The translations under genes were made by a program, and so were the position numbers. 64,000 nt of DNA, from positions 1,942,983-2,006,982 of the forward strand of contig MU004188.1 of assembly GCA_010093605.1 (NCBI GenBank). Reading direction: 5' to 3'. Within the stretch, counting starts at the first letter, position 1. The number at the start of each line of letters is the position of its first letter. The notes below the pieces were generated by a model. The model saw only the letters and a list, made by a program, of their open reading frames with translations, made no database searches and was not told the DNA's origin. Positions 54,739 through 64,000 of the stretch are shown here, one piece after another. This DNA is from Lophium mytilinum (taxonomy: Eukaryota; Ascomycota; Dothideomycetes; Mytilinidiales; Mytilinidiaceae).

Positions 54739-56260
54739 CTACTTCGCAACCGGCACACTTTGTGGGTTATGAAACACATCTCCCGGATCCACCGCGCGCT
54801 TGATCTCTGTCAGCCGCTGCAGATTCGCGCCCCAGTATGCCTGTTGTGCATTCGGCAGCGCGGGATCGACGTACCCCGGATACGCGCCCAGCGTGTGACC
54901 CGGCAGCGCATCTAGGACTACCTTGTTGATGCCGGAGATGAACGACCGGGTTTTTGTTGTCACGCGGCCGAGGTCGATGGCGTAGGTTTGCACGTAGAAG
55001 AGAGTGTTGCGCAGCGAGAAGGCTGTCGCGTTCATGTGCACGTCAGAGACGGCACCGCCGCTGAGGTCGAAGATGGCTGAGACGTTAGCTAGGTCCGAGG
55101 ATTAAAAGATAAGGAGAACTCTTACCGAACCAGATCGCGGTGCCCTTGTCGGTCTTGTCGAAGTACTCGAAGAGAGCATCGACGCCATCGTCCGGGATTA
55201 GGTCGTCTTTGGTGAAGGCGAGGGATTTGGAGTAGAAGTTGCTAGGAATTCCACCGCCGATTTGCTGACCGACTTCATCAGCCCATTGTCCGACTACCCC
55301 GAGCCAGTCGTCTAGGACAATGGTGCTCGCGTTCCCGTTTCCTGGAAGCCGGCTCGTGATGTTGAGTGAGTTGAATTCTTCCTTGGAGCCGAAGTAGGTG
55401 CCGTAGACGATAGTGCCGAGTTCGAAGACGATGAATTGGGAGGCGAACTTGCGGGAGAGGTCTGGGTCTGAGATGATAGATTGCCACGCCTTGAAGACAT
55501 CGGCTTTGGCGGCTGTGGACCCGAGGTTGAAGTTGAAGTTATACTGCACAACTTCGCTAGGCTCAGCTTCGGTGCGTACTTTGAATTCGGTGATGATCCC
55601 GAAGCTGGCGCCTGCACCCTTCAAAGCGAAAAGCACATCGGAATTTTCGGTCGCTGATGCTCGGATGATAGAGGAGTTTGCGAGAACCACTTCGACTTCC
55701 TCCACGTGATCTAGCGCAGAGCCCCACATTCGAGACGTAGGCCCCAAACCACCTATCGTTGCGTGCCCTCCTATTCCAACCTGTGGGCAGGTTCCGTGGG
55801 CCATCGCTCGACCGCCGGCGGCGTGCAGTCGCTTTGTGACGTCGTTGAGAAGAGTGCCGCCTCCAATAGTGGCCGTCCAGGTGCTGTTGTCCATGGAGAA
55901 CTGCTGGAAGTGCCTACAATAGATCAGTATTGAGCAGATCTTGTTGAATGAGGGTCTTTCGTACTTCAAGTCGACCACAATTGCGCCGTTGGTTCCGCCG
56001 ATCCCATAGTTTCCATAGCTATGTCCTCCGCATCTCGGTTGAACCTTCAGCTTGGCGTCCGCAGCGCACTTGACGATCGCAGCAACTTGCTCGGCGCTCT
56101 CCGGGTACGTCACAGCAGCTGGTGTGATCGGAATGTCGAGGTTGTATGGCTTGACGTCGTTGAACTGGTACAACAGGGAAGAAGAGGTAGTGAGCAGGCT
56201 GGCATCGCCGCCGACTGCGCTAGTCAAGCATTTTTGTATAGCGGACGGGTGATTCCCCAT
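54739..56260 (-). CDS. bicovalent-FAD oligosaccharide oxidase-like enzyme
   Basis: Exons 56260-55965, 55913-55126 and 55076-54739 give 473 aa. The frame is open further upstream but only from a TTG; the ATG at 56260 (MGNHPSAIQKC) is the likely start. The FAD_binding_4 domain contains RCGGHSYGNYG with the His that takes an 8-alpha linkage and GTCPQVGIGGHATIGG with the Cys that takes a 6-S linkage, the pattern of berberine-bridge and glucooligosaccharide oxidases (CAZy AA7 type). The C-terminal BBE segment ends in YWGANLQRLTEIKRAVDPGD. Such enzymes oxidise the reducing end of oligosaccharides or other alcohols and produce hydrogen peroxide. No signal peptide is seen at the chosen start, which is odd for a secreted-type oxidase and suggests an intracellular role or a missing upstream exon. 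Confidence 0.93.
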
Positions 56261-57246
56261 ATTTGCGGAAAGGGATATCAAAACAGAAGTGACTGAATGA
56301 AAGAAGAAGAAAAAGGAAGAGAGTGAGGTGGTGATGTTAGTGCTGGCAAGAACGGAGCGGCGGAGTGAATGCGGAGGGACCAAGAAAGAAGTGCAACGAC
56401 GTAATTAAAGAGGCAAACGTTTCAACGCACGATAGGATATGCCGGTGCTGTGATGCGCGCTTGCCATGATTAACAGCCGGGGAAGCGTGGCTTGTGAGGC
56501 TGTGCGTCCAATAGGCAGGGCATATACTCGTTACTAGGGCTGAGAGAGCGTCGAGTCATGATGAGGGCTTTAAGTGCTGGCCAGGTGGACAAACCACACA
56601 GTATCAGGAAGTCTAGGATGCTGGTCGCCATCTCCAGGGTCAGCTGGGGCGTGGCGAGGGCTGACGAGTGGTGGAGAGCATGCCGGCCTCGAGGTTGGCG
56701 GGATTTGGCGGGAGGACACTCCCGTCAGGGGGCTCGCAAGGGTCCAGTCTTGGCAACGGTCATCTCCACCTCGTCACTGGCTGCCCACATTCTGCCTCAA
56801 ACACACCACCAATTACTCCGTCATCCAGTCGCTGTTGAAACATTCTACTTTCAGGTATCTCGTGAAGACATTTACCGCAGACGAGGTTTTTACGCTGTAG
56901 TATCTGCCGCCGGCCTTTTCACCCTCTCTCGTAAAGAACCAATCTACTCCTTGCAAATAACGCACAGCCACGAACTGGGCTACCCCGGGGAAGCTTTCTA
57001 CGTGGCTCTATCAATTCAGTAAGAAGCAGTCACGCAGACATCACATGGCCTTGAAAATAGAATCTCTCCAGGGCTCCAATCCTTTTCAGTTCTTCAGCTA
57101 TAACAAGATTACCGGCTTCCATTCCATTATGATCGAGCTTACTTGAACGCGAGGATTGTAAACCCAACTCGGGAAGATAATCCCAGTCTAACATCTATAA
57201 GCTCAAGGCTACATTCCAAAAGGCTGAGGATTCTCTACTCATCAAC
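56261..57246. other. intergenic region (divergent starts)
   Basis: A 986-bp spacer between the minus-strand oxidase and the plus-strand F-box gene. The frame 56558-57022 (+) has no recognised motif. Confidence 0.4.
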
Positions 57247-59156
57247 ATGCTCGATAGACTAGCGATTGAAGTATTCTATCTAGTTCTGGAGCTGGTAATC
57301 TTCAAGGGATCGCAGGACACCAGATGAATAGCTAATAGGACTAGATTCCAGACCAAGCTGATGTCAACAGCCTATCCCAAGTATCGAAGCTGTTACATCG
57401 ACGTACCGTGCCTGAGCTCTACCGATCTATCACCTTCTCTGCCCCAGATGAGAAAGATCTCCTTGAGCTTGGGGTCGACTCTTTCCTCGCTAGCGGCGCA
57501 CGAGAGTATCTAAAATATGTGAAAGACCTCCGATTTAGAACGCCATTTTACCGTCAGCTCTACACACGTTGTCCTCATTGCAGAGATGCAACCTATTTCC
57601 CCTACTACGGGTCTGAGGAAGAACATGACGATGAGGGTGATTCATTCCGCGAGCTGGACAGGAGTGATCGCATGCAGCCCGACGCGTTTCTTGTACACAT
57701 GGCATCGCAATTAAAGCCGCTGCTGACACTCATCAAGGATGACAGTCTGCGAAGCTTCAGGTTCGTTATATCTTTGGTTTCGCTCTGACATTGTTTCGTT
57801 AATAAGCTCATGCGCATAGCTGGGATATGGGGACCCGCATGCCTAAATCCATTCTGAGCCACATATCCACTAAGCAGGCCAGCATCACGTCTTTCTCGAT
57901 GACCGCTGCTGTTCATCAGTGGCCGGACCAGGGAGAGGCGAGTCCGTATGAAGCTTTCCGCCTGGCTCAGCTTCGGAAGATTTCATGGATCGCCGATGGA
58001 AACTCGCACTTGTTCGCTCTTAGACGCCTTCTTAGCAGCAGTTCAGGCCATCTTCAAGAGATCGTGATTGATGGGAAAAATTTTGATCCACTACAGCCCT
58101 TTTCCACCGTTTCACACAATGACGATCTCGCGTATAAAATCCCCCAGGAGACGCAGGGCGAACGAGAGGTATTATTTCCATCTCTCAAAAAGCTCTCTCT
58201 ATCCAGAGTCTATTTGGGCAACGTAAGAGTACCCGCGCTTCCGTGGCTGCCTCCTCGTTGGGTAGCGCCTGTAGCGTCCCTGGACGAGGGAGACCGGGCG
58301 GATACCGTACTTGCCTTCAATTATTTTCAGCTCCGGTCGCTGAAGCTTGAAAAGTGCTTGCGTGTTGATCACCTACTAAGCGTGCTCTCCGGATCATCAA
58401 TGTCTATGGAGCTTACATCCTTCGAGCTCATTGTCGACAGTCGAGTAATTCCGAGACATGACCATTATCGGCTTGGAACCTGCGTCGAGGCGTTTCTGGA
58501 GTCCTTTGAAGGTTTGAAGAACCTCTATCTGGACTATTCAAGGTTGCCCAATTTTTTCCAGGCAATATCTCGACATAAAGCTACACTGGAGAAGTTGGTT
58601 TACCAACAAAGGGAGCAATATGACAACCAATTCTTGTGGAAAAAGGAGCTGTCAATGCTGGATTTAAAATGTCTGGGAGTTGGCCTAAAGCCATCCGATC
58701 TGGTCTGTAAACGAGTGTCTACGAATAATGGCTATGGGCTAACGTTTCCAGCTTCCTTGCCTTATCCAACTTGTCTTGGGCCCTAAAATAAGCGAACACA
58801 CTATCTATCGCCCTTCAGTCCAGCTACTCCACATCAGAGATGGTGTACAGCTTACGTGCAAATTCAAAGGACCCAAAAGACTCGAGGCCGAGTTTCCAAG
58901 AGCATTACCCGAAATCTACAACTTCGCGCGCTGGGCCTTTGGGCCTGCTGGCTTGCCGAATCTAGAGATCCTCGCATATGGCGACTTTGCGCATCAAGGT
59001 CGCCAGCCGAACATCCTGCTGTGCAAATCACAGCTCGAGTCTGATGGAGAGACTCCATACCGGCAGCTTACCAAAAAGGATGTGAGGCTGTGGGAAGTGG
59101 TCCGAGAGAACTCCGACTTTCTGGAGACTTGTCCGGAGACTAGTTTGATGTATTAA
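57247..59156 (+). CDS. F-box protein
   Basis: Exons 57247-57294, 57345-57760, 57820-58702 and 58752-59156 give 583 aa. The N-terminus MLDRLAIEVFYLVLELIPDQ, rebuilt across a 50-bp intron, joined to ADVNSLSQVSKLLHRRTVPE and LYRSITF, is a clear fungal F-box (LxxLPxEVxxxILExIP...DLNSLSQVSKxLHxxxxPELYRSI). The rest is a leucine-rich-repeat-like surface (LRSLKLEKC, SFEGLKNLYLDYSRLP). Two donors are unusual (GTTCGT and GTCTGT), chosen because only they keep the phase and conserved order. The family recruits substrates to SCF ubiquitin ligases; the target is unknown. Filamentous fungi carry many such F-box genes. It lies next to the GNAT gene on the same strand. Confidence 0.8.
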
Positions 59157-59406
59157 TGGCGGGAAATATGGTGATTTGTTGATCTGTGTCTTAGGGGCGG
59201 CTGTTTCCGCTGCCGCTTTCGTGTCTGTATCTCCATTTCTCTCCTGGTGTTTCTGAAGCAATCATCCCTGGATTTTCAGCAAACTCCATTCACCGCAATG
59301 AAATGCGACGTATATTTACTTCTACTGCGTCTTTGTGATTCTCTTCTTTACCCCGAATCCAACTGCTCTTTCTCACGCCTTCATTTTGCTCCACCCTACC
59401 GGTTCA

Positions 59407-60873
59407 ATGCCTCCAAAAATCTCCTTCCACCTCCTCCCGAAACCCCCTCTCTCGACTCTCGATCCCACTCGCTGGCCTGCCCTTGTCCAGAGAGCCGTGA
59501 ATTTTCGCTCGCTTGCCCATTCAACATCACCAGCGGAGTGGGAGGCTCAAGAGGAGCGGGCGCGGATGACACAGGATAGGAGAAAGAGACTGGGTTTGGC
59601 GAGCTGGGTGTTTGTTGCGGTAGAGCAGCCAGATCAGGAAGAAGAAAAAACGGAGTATGGGGTTGGGAGCAAGAGCCAGGATGAAGAGGGAGAGCGAAAT
59701 ATCATTGGAAACTCGGGATCAAGTGTAAGAGACGATCAGCCCGAAGCTGAAGAGTTCCCAGTCTCGGATGATGTAGGAGTCGACAAGGGTGATGCAGAAG
59801 TCTCGAAAGAAAGTCCGGAAAGTGACGAGGCTGAGTCTACCGAGCTCCTCATTTCCGAAGACGGAACCCTAGAACATGGAGTCACAGGAACACCGACCCT
59901 AAATCCCCTTGCCGACGGTTTTGAAGCTGAAGGCATCCACACCCTCGAGGGCAACGAACCAGATTTTTCGGATGCAAAATCTGAGTCAACCCTCCAAGCT
60001 GAAGACAGAGAGGCGCAGGAACCCTCCCTTCTTGCCGATGAAGGATCTGGGACGCGCAGTACTAACGACACCCTCCTACCCCCACAAAACGACGAGACTG
60101 ATGCTACCGAACTCCCCACCCCCGAAGACGAAGGACTAGAGCAGACAGACACGGAAGAGGCAGATAAAAGCCCGGAAAGCGACCAGACTATACATTTCAA
60201 TTTTCCTGCTTCAGCGCACGAGAACCTCCAGCCAGATAGCGCGAACTCCCCTCAATCGAGTGCACCCACCGAAACAACCGAAGCCGAGGAATCACCCACC
60301 CCAGTTAAGCAAGAGCCAGAGACGGCGAATCGACAAGCGACAAAGCCTAGATTGCAAGTCGACGACTCCGAAGCTGCAACCTTCTTGATGGACATAGATG
60401 CAGAAATGGAGCAGGCAGTTCTTGAAGCGTCGAGTTCCACCATAGAAAATGATGAGGCCGAAGCGGATCCAGAGGCATTGGACGAGACCGAGAACGAGGA
60501 GCTAGCTACCAGCCTCCGCGGCGAATGGATCGGCACCCTTAACCTCGTCGGCCCGATCCGGAGGCGCCCGCGATACGGTACTAATCCGTTTAGAGGGTTT
60601 GGAGATGATAATAGGGAGGCGTACTGGGAGTACGAGATTGCGTCGCTGTTTGTGCTGCTTGGGAAGAGAGGGCAGGGGGTTGGGAGAGGGTTGCTTAGGA
60701 AGGCAGTGGACGAGGGGGTGGGGATGTGTAGGGAGAAGGGTCAATTGAAGGTGAGGTTTAGTGTGGCTGTCCCCAGGGTGGGGAAGGGGAGAGATGTGGA
60801 GCGACTGAAGGAATGGTTTAAACGTGCGGGCTTTGAGCGGGCGCATGGGGATGTGAGAGCGGAGATGGAGTAG
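59407..60873 (+). CDS. GNAT-family acetyltransferase with a long acidic insertion
   Basis: Single exon, 488 aa from the ATG at 59407; the frame is open back to 59335 but only from a GTG. The N-terminal part (residues about 1-73, ending LGLASWVFVAVE) and the C-terminal part (from about residue 369) together look like one GNAT fold. The C-terminal part carries EIASLFVLLGKRGQGVGRGL, the acetyl-CoA loop of type (R/Q)xxGxG, and LKEWFKRAGFERAHG as the last helix. Between them lie about 295 residues that are very rich in Glu, Asp, Ser, Thr and Pro with no predicted fold. Such enzymes acetylate amines or protein lysines; the substrate is unknown. The insertion sits where GNATs have a surface loop. 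Confidence 0.75.
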   Translation: MPPKISFHLLPKPPLSTLDPTRWPALVQRAVNFRSLAHSTSPAEWEAQEERARMTQDRRKRLGLASWVFVAVEQPDQEEEKTEYGVGSKSQDEEGERNIIGNSGSSVRDDQPEAEEFPVSDDVGVDKGDAEVSKESPESDEAESTELLISEDGTLEHGVTGTPTLNPLADGFEAEGIHTLEGNEPDFSDAKSESTLQAEDREAQEPSLLADEGSGTRSTNDTLLPPQNDETDATELPTPEDEGLEQTDTEEADKSPESDQTIHFNFPASAHENLQPDSANSPQSSAPTETTEAEESPTPVKQEPETANRQATKPRLQVDDSEAATFLMDIDAEMEQAVLEASSSTIENDEAEADPEALDETENEELATSLRGEWIGTLNLVGPIRRRPRYGTNPFRGFGDDNREAYWEYEIASLFVLLGKRGQGVGRGLLRKAVDEGVGMCREKGQLKVRFSVAVPRVGKGRDVERLKEWFKRAGFERAHGDVRAEME

Positions 60874-61257
60874 TATGGAGGTTTAGGACGAGGGTGTCGA
60901 TGCAGTACACTGGCATCTGTGATCTGAAGGGCTATGGTATTCGATAGTTGAAGAAGAGATGTCCAGCATGGGGTGGCAGAAGATGTTTCCACTTGTTCAT
61001 ATAATCGTTCTCAGTATAACTCTCTACCCCTCCACCTCTCCGTCTACACTCCTATCCTCCCTTGAACTCTCTATCTCACTCCCTGATTCCTCCAACCCAA
61101 CACGACCATACCGAATCTCCATCCCATCATCAGAACGTAATGCTGACCAGCAAAAGACCCCACCAACAACCATCATCCCTCAATAGTGATGATCATCATC
61201 ATCACAACCCAGCGTAGCCTAGTCAGTAAAATCGTCAAGAATGGAGATAGCTCGTCC

Positions 61258-61337
61258 CTAGTTAGCACCGGCCGTCCGCCCTAGTTAGCATCGGCCGTCC
61301 GCCCTAGTTAGCATCGTCCGACCGCCCTAGTTAGTAG
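61258..61337. repeat. 23-bp tandem repeat, about 3.5 copies
   Basis: The unit CTAGTTAGCA(C/T)CGGCCGTCCGCC repeats at 61258, 61281, 61304 and (partial) 61327. The third copy differs at two sites. Confidence 0.9.
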
Positions 61338-61451
61338 TTTGCGCGAAGCGATGAGGAAAGAAGTTGGGGCGGGGCGTCGCCGTGTTGATATAGTCTGGCA
61401 GATGTGGTCGCTTACTCAGCCGCGCTAGATGACTCATCAGCGCTAGACCGT

Positions 61452-61706
61452 TTAATCGAACGTTATAATCGTCCCGGCACCCGGTGCACCTGGGTGGGAG
61501 TGCGAGATTTTGGCAACTGGAGTAGGCTGTTGCCTGGAGTCTAGAATGTTCGACGGGTCACTGGTCTCTATGAAGAGATTAGAAAATTGTTGTTGGACAA
61601 ACTTGTTGAAGTAATGATCACGTGCTTGAGGTTGATAGGCCTTGCGATACCCCCATTGTGCCATGGAAGAGCGTGGTACGATATTTAGAACTTGAAACGT
61701 TACCAT
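61452..61706 (-). CDS. possible small protein, 84 aa
   Basis: A minus-strand frame starting at ATG 61706 in a good context (GAGAAATGG). The composition is globular-like (VPRSSMAQWGYRKAYQPQAR, later NKFVQQQFSNLFIETSDPS) and not repetitive. No domain, signal peptide or membrane segment is recognised. It may be a small gene, an exon of a larger one or a chance frame. Confidence 0.3.
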   Translation of the reverse strand: MVTFQVLNIVPRSSMAQWGYRKAYQPQARDHYFNKFVQQQFSNLFIETSDPSNILDSRQQPTPVAKISHSHPGAPGAGTIITFD

Positions 61707-61932
61707 TTCTCCGAGGGCTCACAGAGTATGTGTCTTGTCGCAAAATCTATTGAAGTTGTCGCCATGGTAGAGAGGAGCGTGACATCGGGATGAAGCGCGT
61801 CGAGAAGCTTTGACCAGTGACGCCACCACTGTTTACATCTTCGTTTAGACCTCCTTTTTCCTCAGATCTCTCTGCCATATACGACTACACTCCTTGACTC
61901 CCCTGCACGTGCGATATCTACTGCACAACACG

Positions 61933-63303
61933 ATGCCTCGCACGAAACGCCCTCTCGCCGAATCCGACCCCAATGCGTCTTCAAGCCGGAGGACGCGCTC
62001 CAAAGTCGCCAAATCGAACGAGTCCGAGGGGGTAGAGAACGCAGCCCCCATACAAGCGAAGAAGCCGAGCAACAAGAAGGAGGATGTCGTCAAAGTATCA
62101 AATGGTGGAGATCAGGAACCGGAAGGATATGCTTCCAAAACAAATGGAGAACTGGCGTTTATGCTCCGGGAACGAGGCCTTCCATATAACGGGATAAAAT
62201 CAGTTCTCATTGGACGTCTTGAGGACTTCGACGAGAAGCAAAAGTCGAATATTTCGAAGCCAGGCGCCCCTGGAGGCAAAGCGGGCGAAAGCACGTCGGC
62301 GGAGCCCATACTCGATGAAGGCAATTCTGAGGCTGATAGCCTCAGAAGGCAAACCGACTTCGCCTCCAAGGACAACAGCAAACTGCGCTTGATGCTAGAA
62401 GCACGCAAGCTCCCAGTGTCTGGTACACGCGACGAATTGATTGCGCGTCTAGAGCAAAATCCAATCGTCGACTACGACCAATATACCCCGAACGAGCTAT
62501 CCGCAATGGCGATGCGACGCAAGATGAGACAAGGTGCTGCAGGCCCCAAGGCCTCGAAAATTGCTCGATTACGTCAGAACGACGAGTTGAAGCGCGACAC
62601 GGGAAATTCGCAGGAAGACACGCTGTATATCGGCCTATCGTCGATGGAAATGATTATGGGCTTGCTGCACCAGGAGCAAGTGAGTGCTTCCAGAGGCGAC
62701 TACTCCTTTGTCAAGCACTACCGTAACTCCGGCAAGATTCTGGACGACATGTTGACGGAGCGGAATCTATCGGACGCAGGAACAATGGCGGCGAAGATGG
62801 ACCGCCTGCGTGCGGACGATGCTGGAAGAGAGACGCCATTTGTATCGCCTTTTTGGCAAGAAAAGGTTAAACCTGCACAAGCTGAATGGGACCAGCTACG
62901 ACTCGCATTCGAGGCGGCCACGGGACGGACGTTGGTGTCCGCGCGAGCGGATTTGAACGAAGAGGACATGATCTTGAAAAGCGATCCCCTCTATGCCCAT
63001 AAGTAGAATGCTCCTCCAGTTCAGCGTCTTTTTTCCTATGACTGGAGGAAGTCCCATTGGGCAGATCGAACATGGCACCAACTGGTAGATATTGCTAGGA
63101 ATAGGGACATGCCGCATGCCGGCGGAGCACCTAAAGGTGCAATGATCAAATGGCTCGAGACGGGAAACATCGACTACGAGGAATACTACGGCACCGCTCT
63201 TCATTCTATGTGCCGAGAGCGAAGACTAGTCGTCAAAAACACGGAAAAGAAAGAAGGGCTCATCAGATTGCTAAAAGAAAATGACGCGAATCGACAATCG
63301 TAA
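61933..63303 (+). pseudogene. SAP-repeat protein with an in-frame TAG
   Basis: The reading frame runs from ATG 61933 to TAA 63301-63303 with one internal TAG at 63004-63006. The product before the stop is 357 aa and the full frame 456 codons. SAP-type helix pairs (DNA-binding) lie at about residues 66-100 (YASKTNGELAFMLRERGLPY), 143-177 (FASKDNSKLRLMLEARKLPV) and from 184 (YTPNELSAMAMRRKM). After the stop the frame continues with SHWADRTWHQLVDIARNRDM and GAMIKWLETGNIDYE and CRERRLVVKNTEKKEGLIRLL, which are again SAP-like. A GTAGAA..CTAG intron of about 90 bp (63003 onward) would also bypass the stop in frame but would remove part of a SAP motif. Truncation, readthrough or an intron are all possible. 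The first 60 residues are basic with a likely nuclear signal. Confidence 0.65.
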
Positions 63304-63316
63304 TACTGGCACCACG

Positions 63317-64000
63317 TCAGCTCTGCGCACCTTCATCCCTTCTCTTCACAAACTCAGTCTCAAATTCCATCTCCGCATCTTGTCGTACAACTCCATACAA
63401 CGAACTCGAGTCCAACGCCCTATTCCCTTTCTCCTCCGAAAACTTCTTCGCCCGCTCTAAATGCCCAATCACCACCTCTCCCACCTCCAACTTCACCCCT
63501 ACATCCCTCGCACAACTGATCCCATGTCCAACATCCTTCAACGCAAGATCCAACCCTGAGAAGGGTTGCTGCCCCACTCCCGGTATATACACTCCTGTCG
63601 TCATCCGCTGGCTATCCGAGTACGCTAGCGCACCAAAATTCTCCTTTATCAGCGCCTCTAGAACGGTGGAACCGAGTCCACTCTTCTCAGCTAGCACGTG
63701 TGCTTCGGCGATTACTTCCATCAACCCGGCGATGATGAAGTTGCCAGTGGTCTTCAGCATAGTAGCCTTAGATGCATCGTCGCCGATCTCGATAATCCCC
63801 CGTGCCATCACACCCGCTAGGTACGGCTTGACCGCGGCGCGAGCAGCCGGCGGACCCGCGAGTGCGAGGAGGAGCTGGCCGCTTTCCGCGAGGGGAGAGG
63901 CACCGAAAGCGGGTGCTTGGGTTATCAGCAAGACTTCGAGGAGATCCCCAGGTGGTGGGGGTAGCCTACCGGCGAGAAATTGGACATCCAGCTCCCTCAG
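63317..64000 (-). CDS. 3-hydroxyisobutyrate dehydrogenase-like oxidoreductase (partial)
   Basis: The gene runs off the right edge of the window. Visible exons are 64000-63970 and 63915-63317 (donor GTAGGC, acceptor CAAG), giving ELDVQFLA joined to APAFGASPLAESGQLLLALAG. The family substrate motif (PVxGxxxxAExGQL) and the C-terminal helical domain with the catalytic Lys region (GDDASKATMLKTTGNFIIAG) are present. The N-terminal Rossmann nucleotide-binding part (GxGxMG) should lie beyond 64,000. Members reduce or oxidise beta-hydroxyacids with NAD(P). The C-terminus shows FSGLDLALKDVGHGISCARD, typical of the family. It is convergent with the SAP gene, 13 bp between stops, so their 3' UTRs must overlap. 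Confidence 0.88.
   Translation of the reverse strand: MRELDVQFLAGRLPPPPGDLLEVLLITQAPAFGASPLAESGQLLLALAGPPAARAAVKPYLAGVMARGIIEIGDDASKATMLKTTGNFIIAGLMEVIAEAHVLAEKSGLGSTVLEALIKENFGALAYSDSQRMTTGVYIPGVGQQPFSGLDLALKDVGHGISCARDVGVKLEVGEVVIGHLERAKKFSEEKGNRALDSSSLYGVVRQDAEMEFETEFVKRRDEGAQS

Larger units (their letters stand above)
60874..61932. other. intergenic region with a 23-bp minisatellite
   Basis: A 1.06-kb spacer. A frame of 84 codons (61452-61706, -) starting AGAAATGG has a plausible composition (SSMAQWGYRKAYQPQARDH) but no known family and is listed as doubtful. Confidence 0.4.

Overview
The window is nuclear DNA of a filamentous ascomycete (Pezizomycotina; the class is an inference, Dothideomycetes-like). 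The basis is: genes with 0-5 short introns of mostly 50-100 bp, GT..AG borders with CTAAC/CTGAC-like branch points, 'CAAAATGG'-type start contexts, an eIF3h gene (absent from Saccharomyces cerevisiae), fungal families such as Cwf19, GPN1/Npa3, TRP4 and Rpl1, and no operons. I rebuilt the gene models by hand from splice signals and reading phase. I saw no tRNA, rRNA or intact transposon.

Layout. 0.3-1.6 kb: F-box-like gene (-). 3.3-3.8 kb: small Ala/Glu-rich protein. 4.3-5.1 kb: decayed array of 36-codon repeats. 5.9-7.3 kb: PAP2 lipid phosphatase (-), divergent from an ankyrin protein (8.1-8.8 kb). 9.5-11.2 kb: coiled-coil protein (-). 11.9-13.3 kb: 118-bp tandem array carrying repeated copies of the first exon of a truncated bromodomain gene. 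14.0-15.9 kb: large protein with a zincin motif. 16.4-17.6 kb: eIF3h. 18.0-20.7 kb: fusion of a basic regulatory region to an omega-type glutathione transferase. 20.7-22.1 kb: eight-unit tandem array of about 180 bp. 23.4-25.6 kb: Cwf19 (-), divergent from GPN1/Npa3 (25.8-27.0 kb).

27-37.7 kb is gene-poor. Its only convincing gene is a C2H2 regulator (30.8-31.7 kb, -), but it holds several TATA + ACGTG promoter-like modules with no recognisable gene attached. 37.7-39.6 kb: cytosolic methionyl-tRNA synthetase (-) carrying two single-base frameshifts. 42.4 kb: single-pass membrane protein. 44.1-45.9 kb: ankyrin protein. 47.6-48.4 kb: SDR oxidoreductase (-), divergent from ribosomal protein uL1 (49.0-50.0 kb). 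50.8-52.0 kb: TRP4, convergent with a multi-zinc-knuckle/MYND protein (52.3-54.0 kb, -). 54.7-56.3 kb: bicovalent-FAD oligosaccharide oxidase-like enzyme (-). 57.2-59.2 kb: F-box protein. 59.4-60.9 kb: GNAT acetyltransferase with a large acidic insertion. 61.9-63.3 kb: SAP-repeat protein interrupted by an in-frame TAG. 63.3 kb to the edge: 3-hydroxyisobutyrate-dehydrogenase-like enzyme (-, partial).

The genes are a mixture of housekeeping functions (translation, splicing, RNA polymerase II assembly, tryptophan synthesis, lipid metabolism) and lineage-specific proteins; they do not form one pathway. The most unusual content is the set of unrelated tandem arrays, one coding-derived and one made of exon cassettes, and the family of orphan promoter-like modules.
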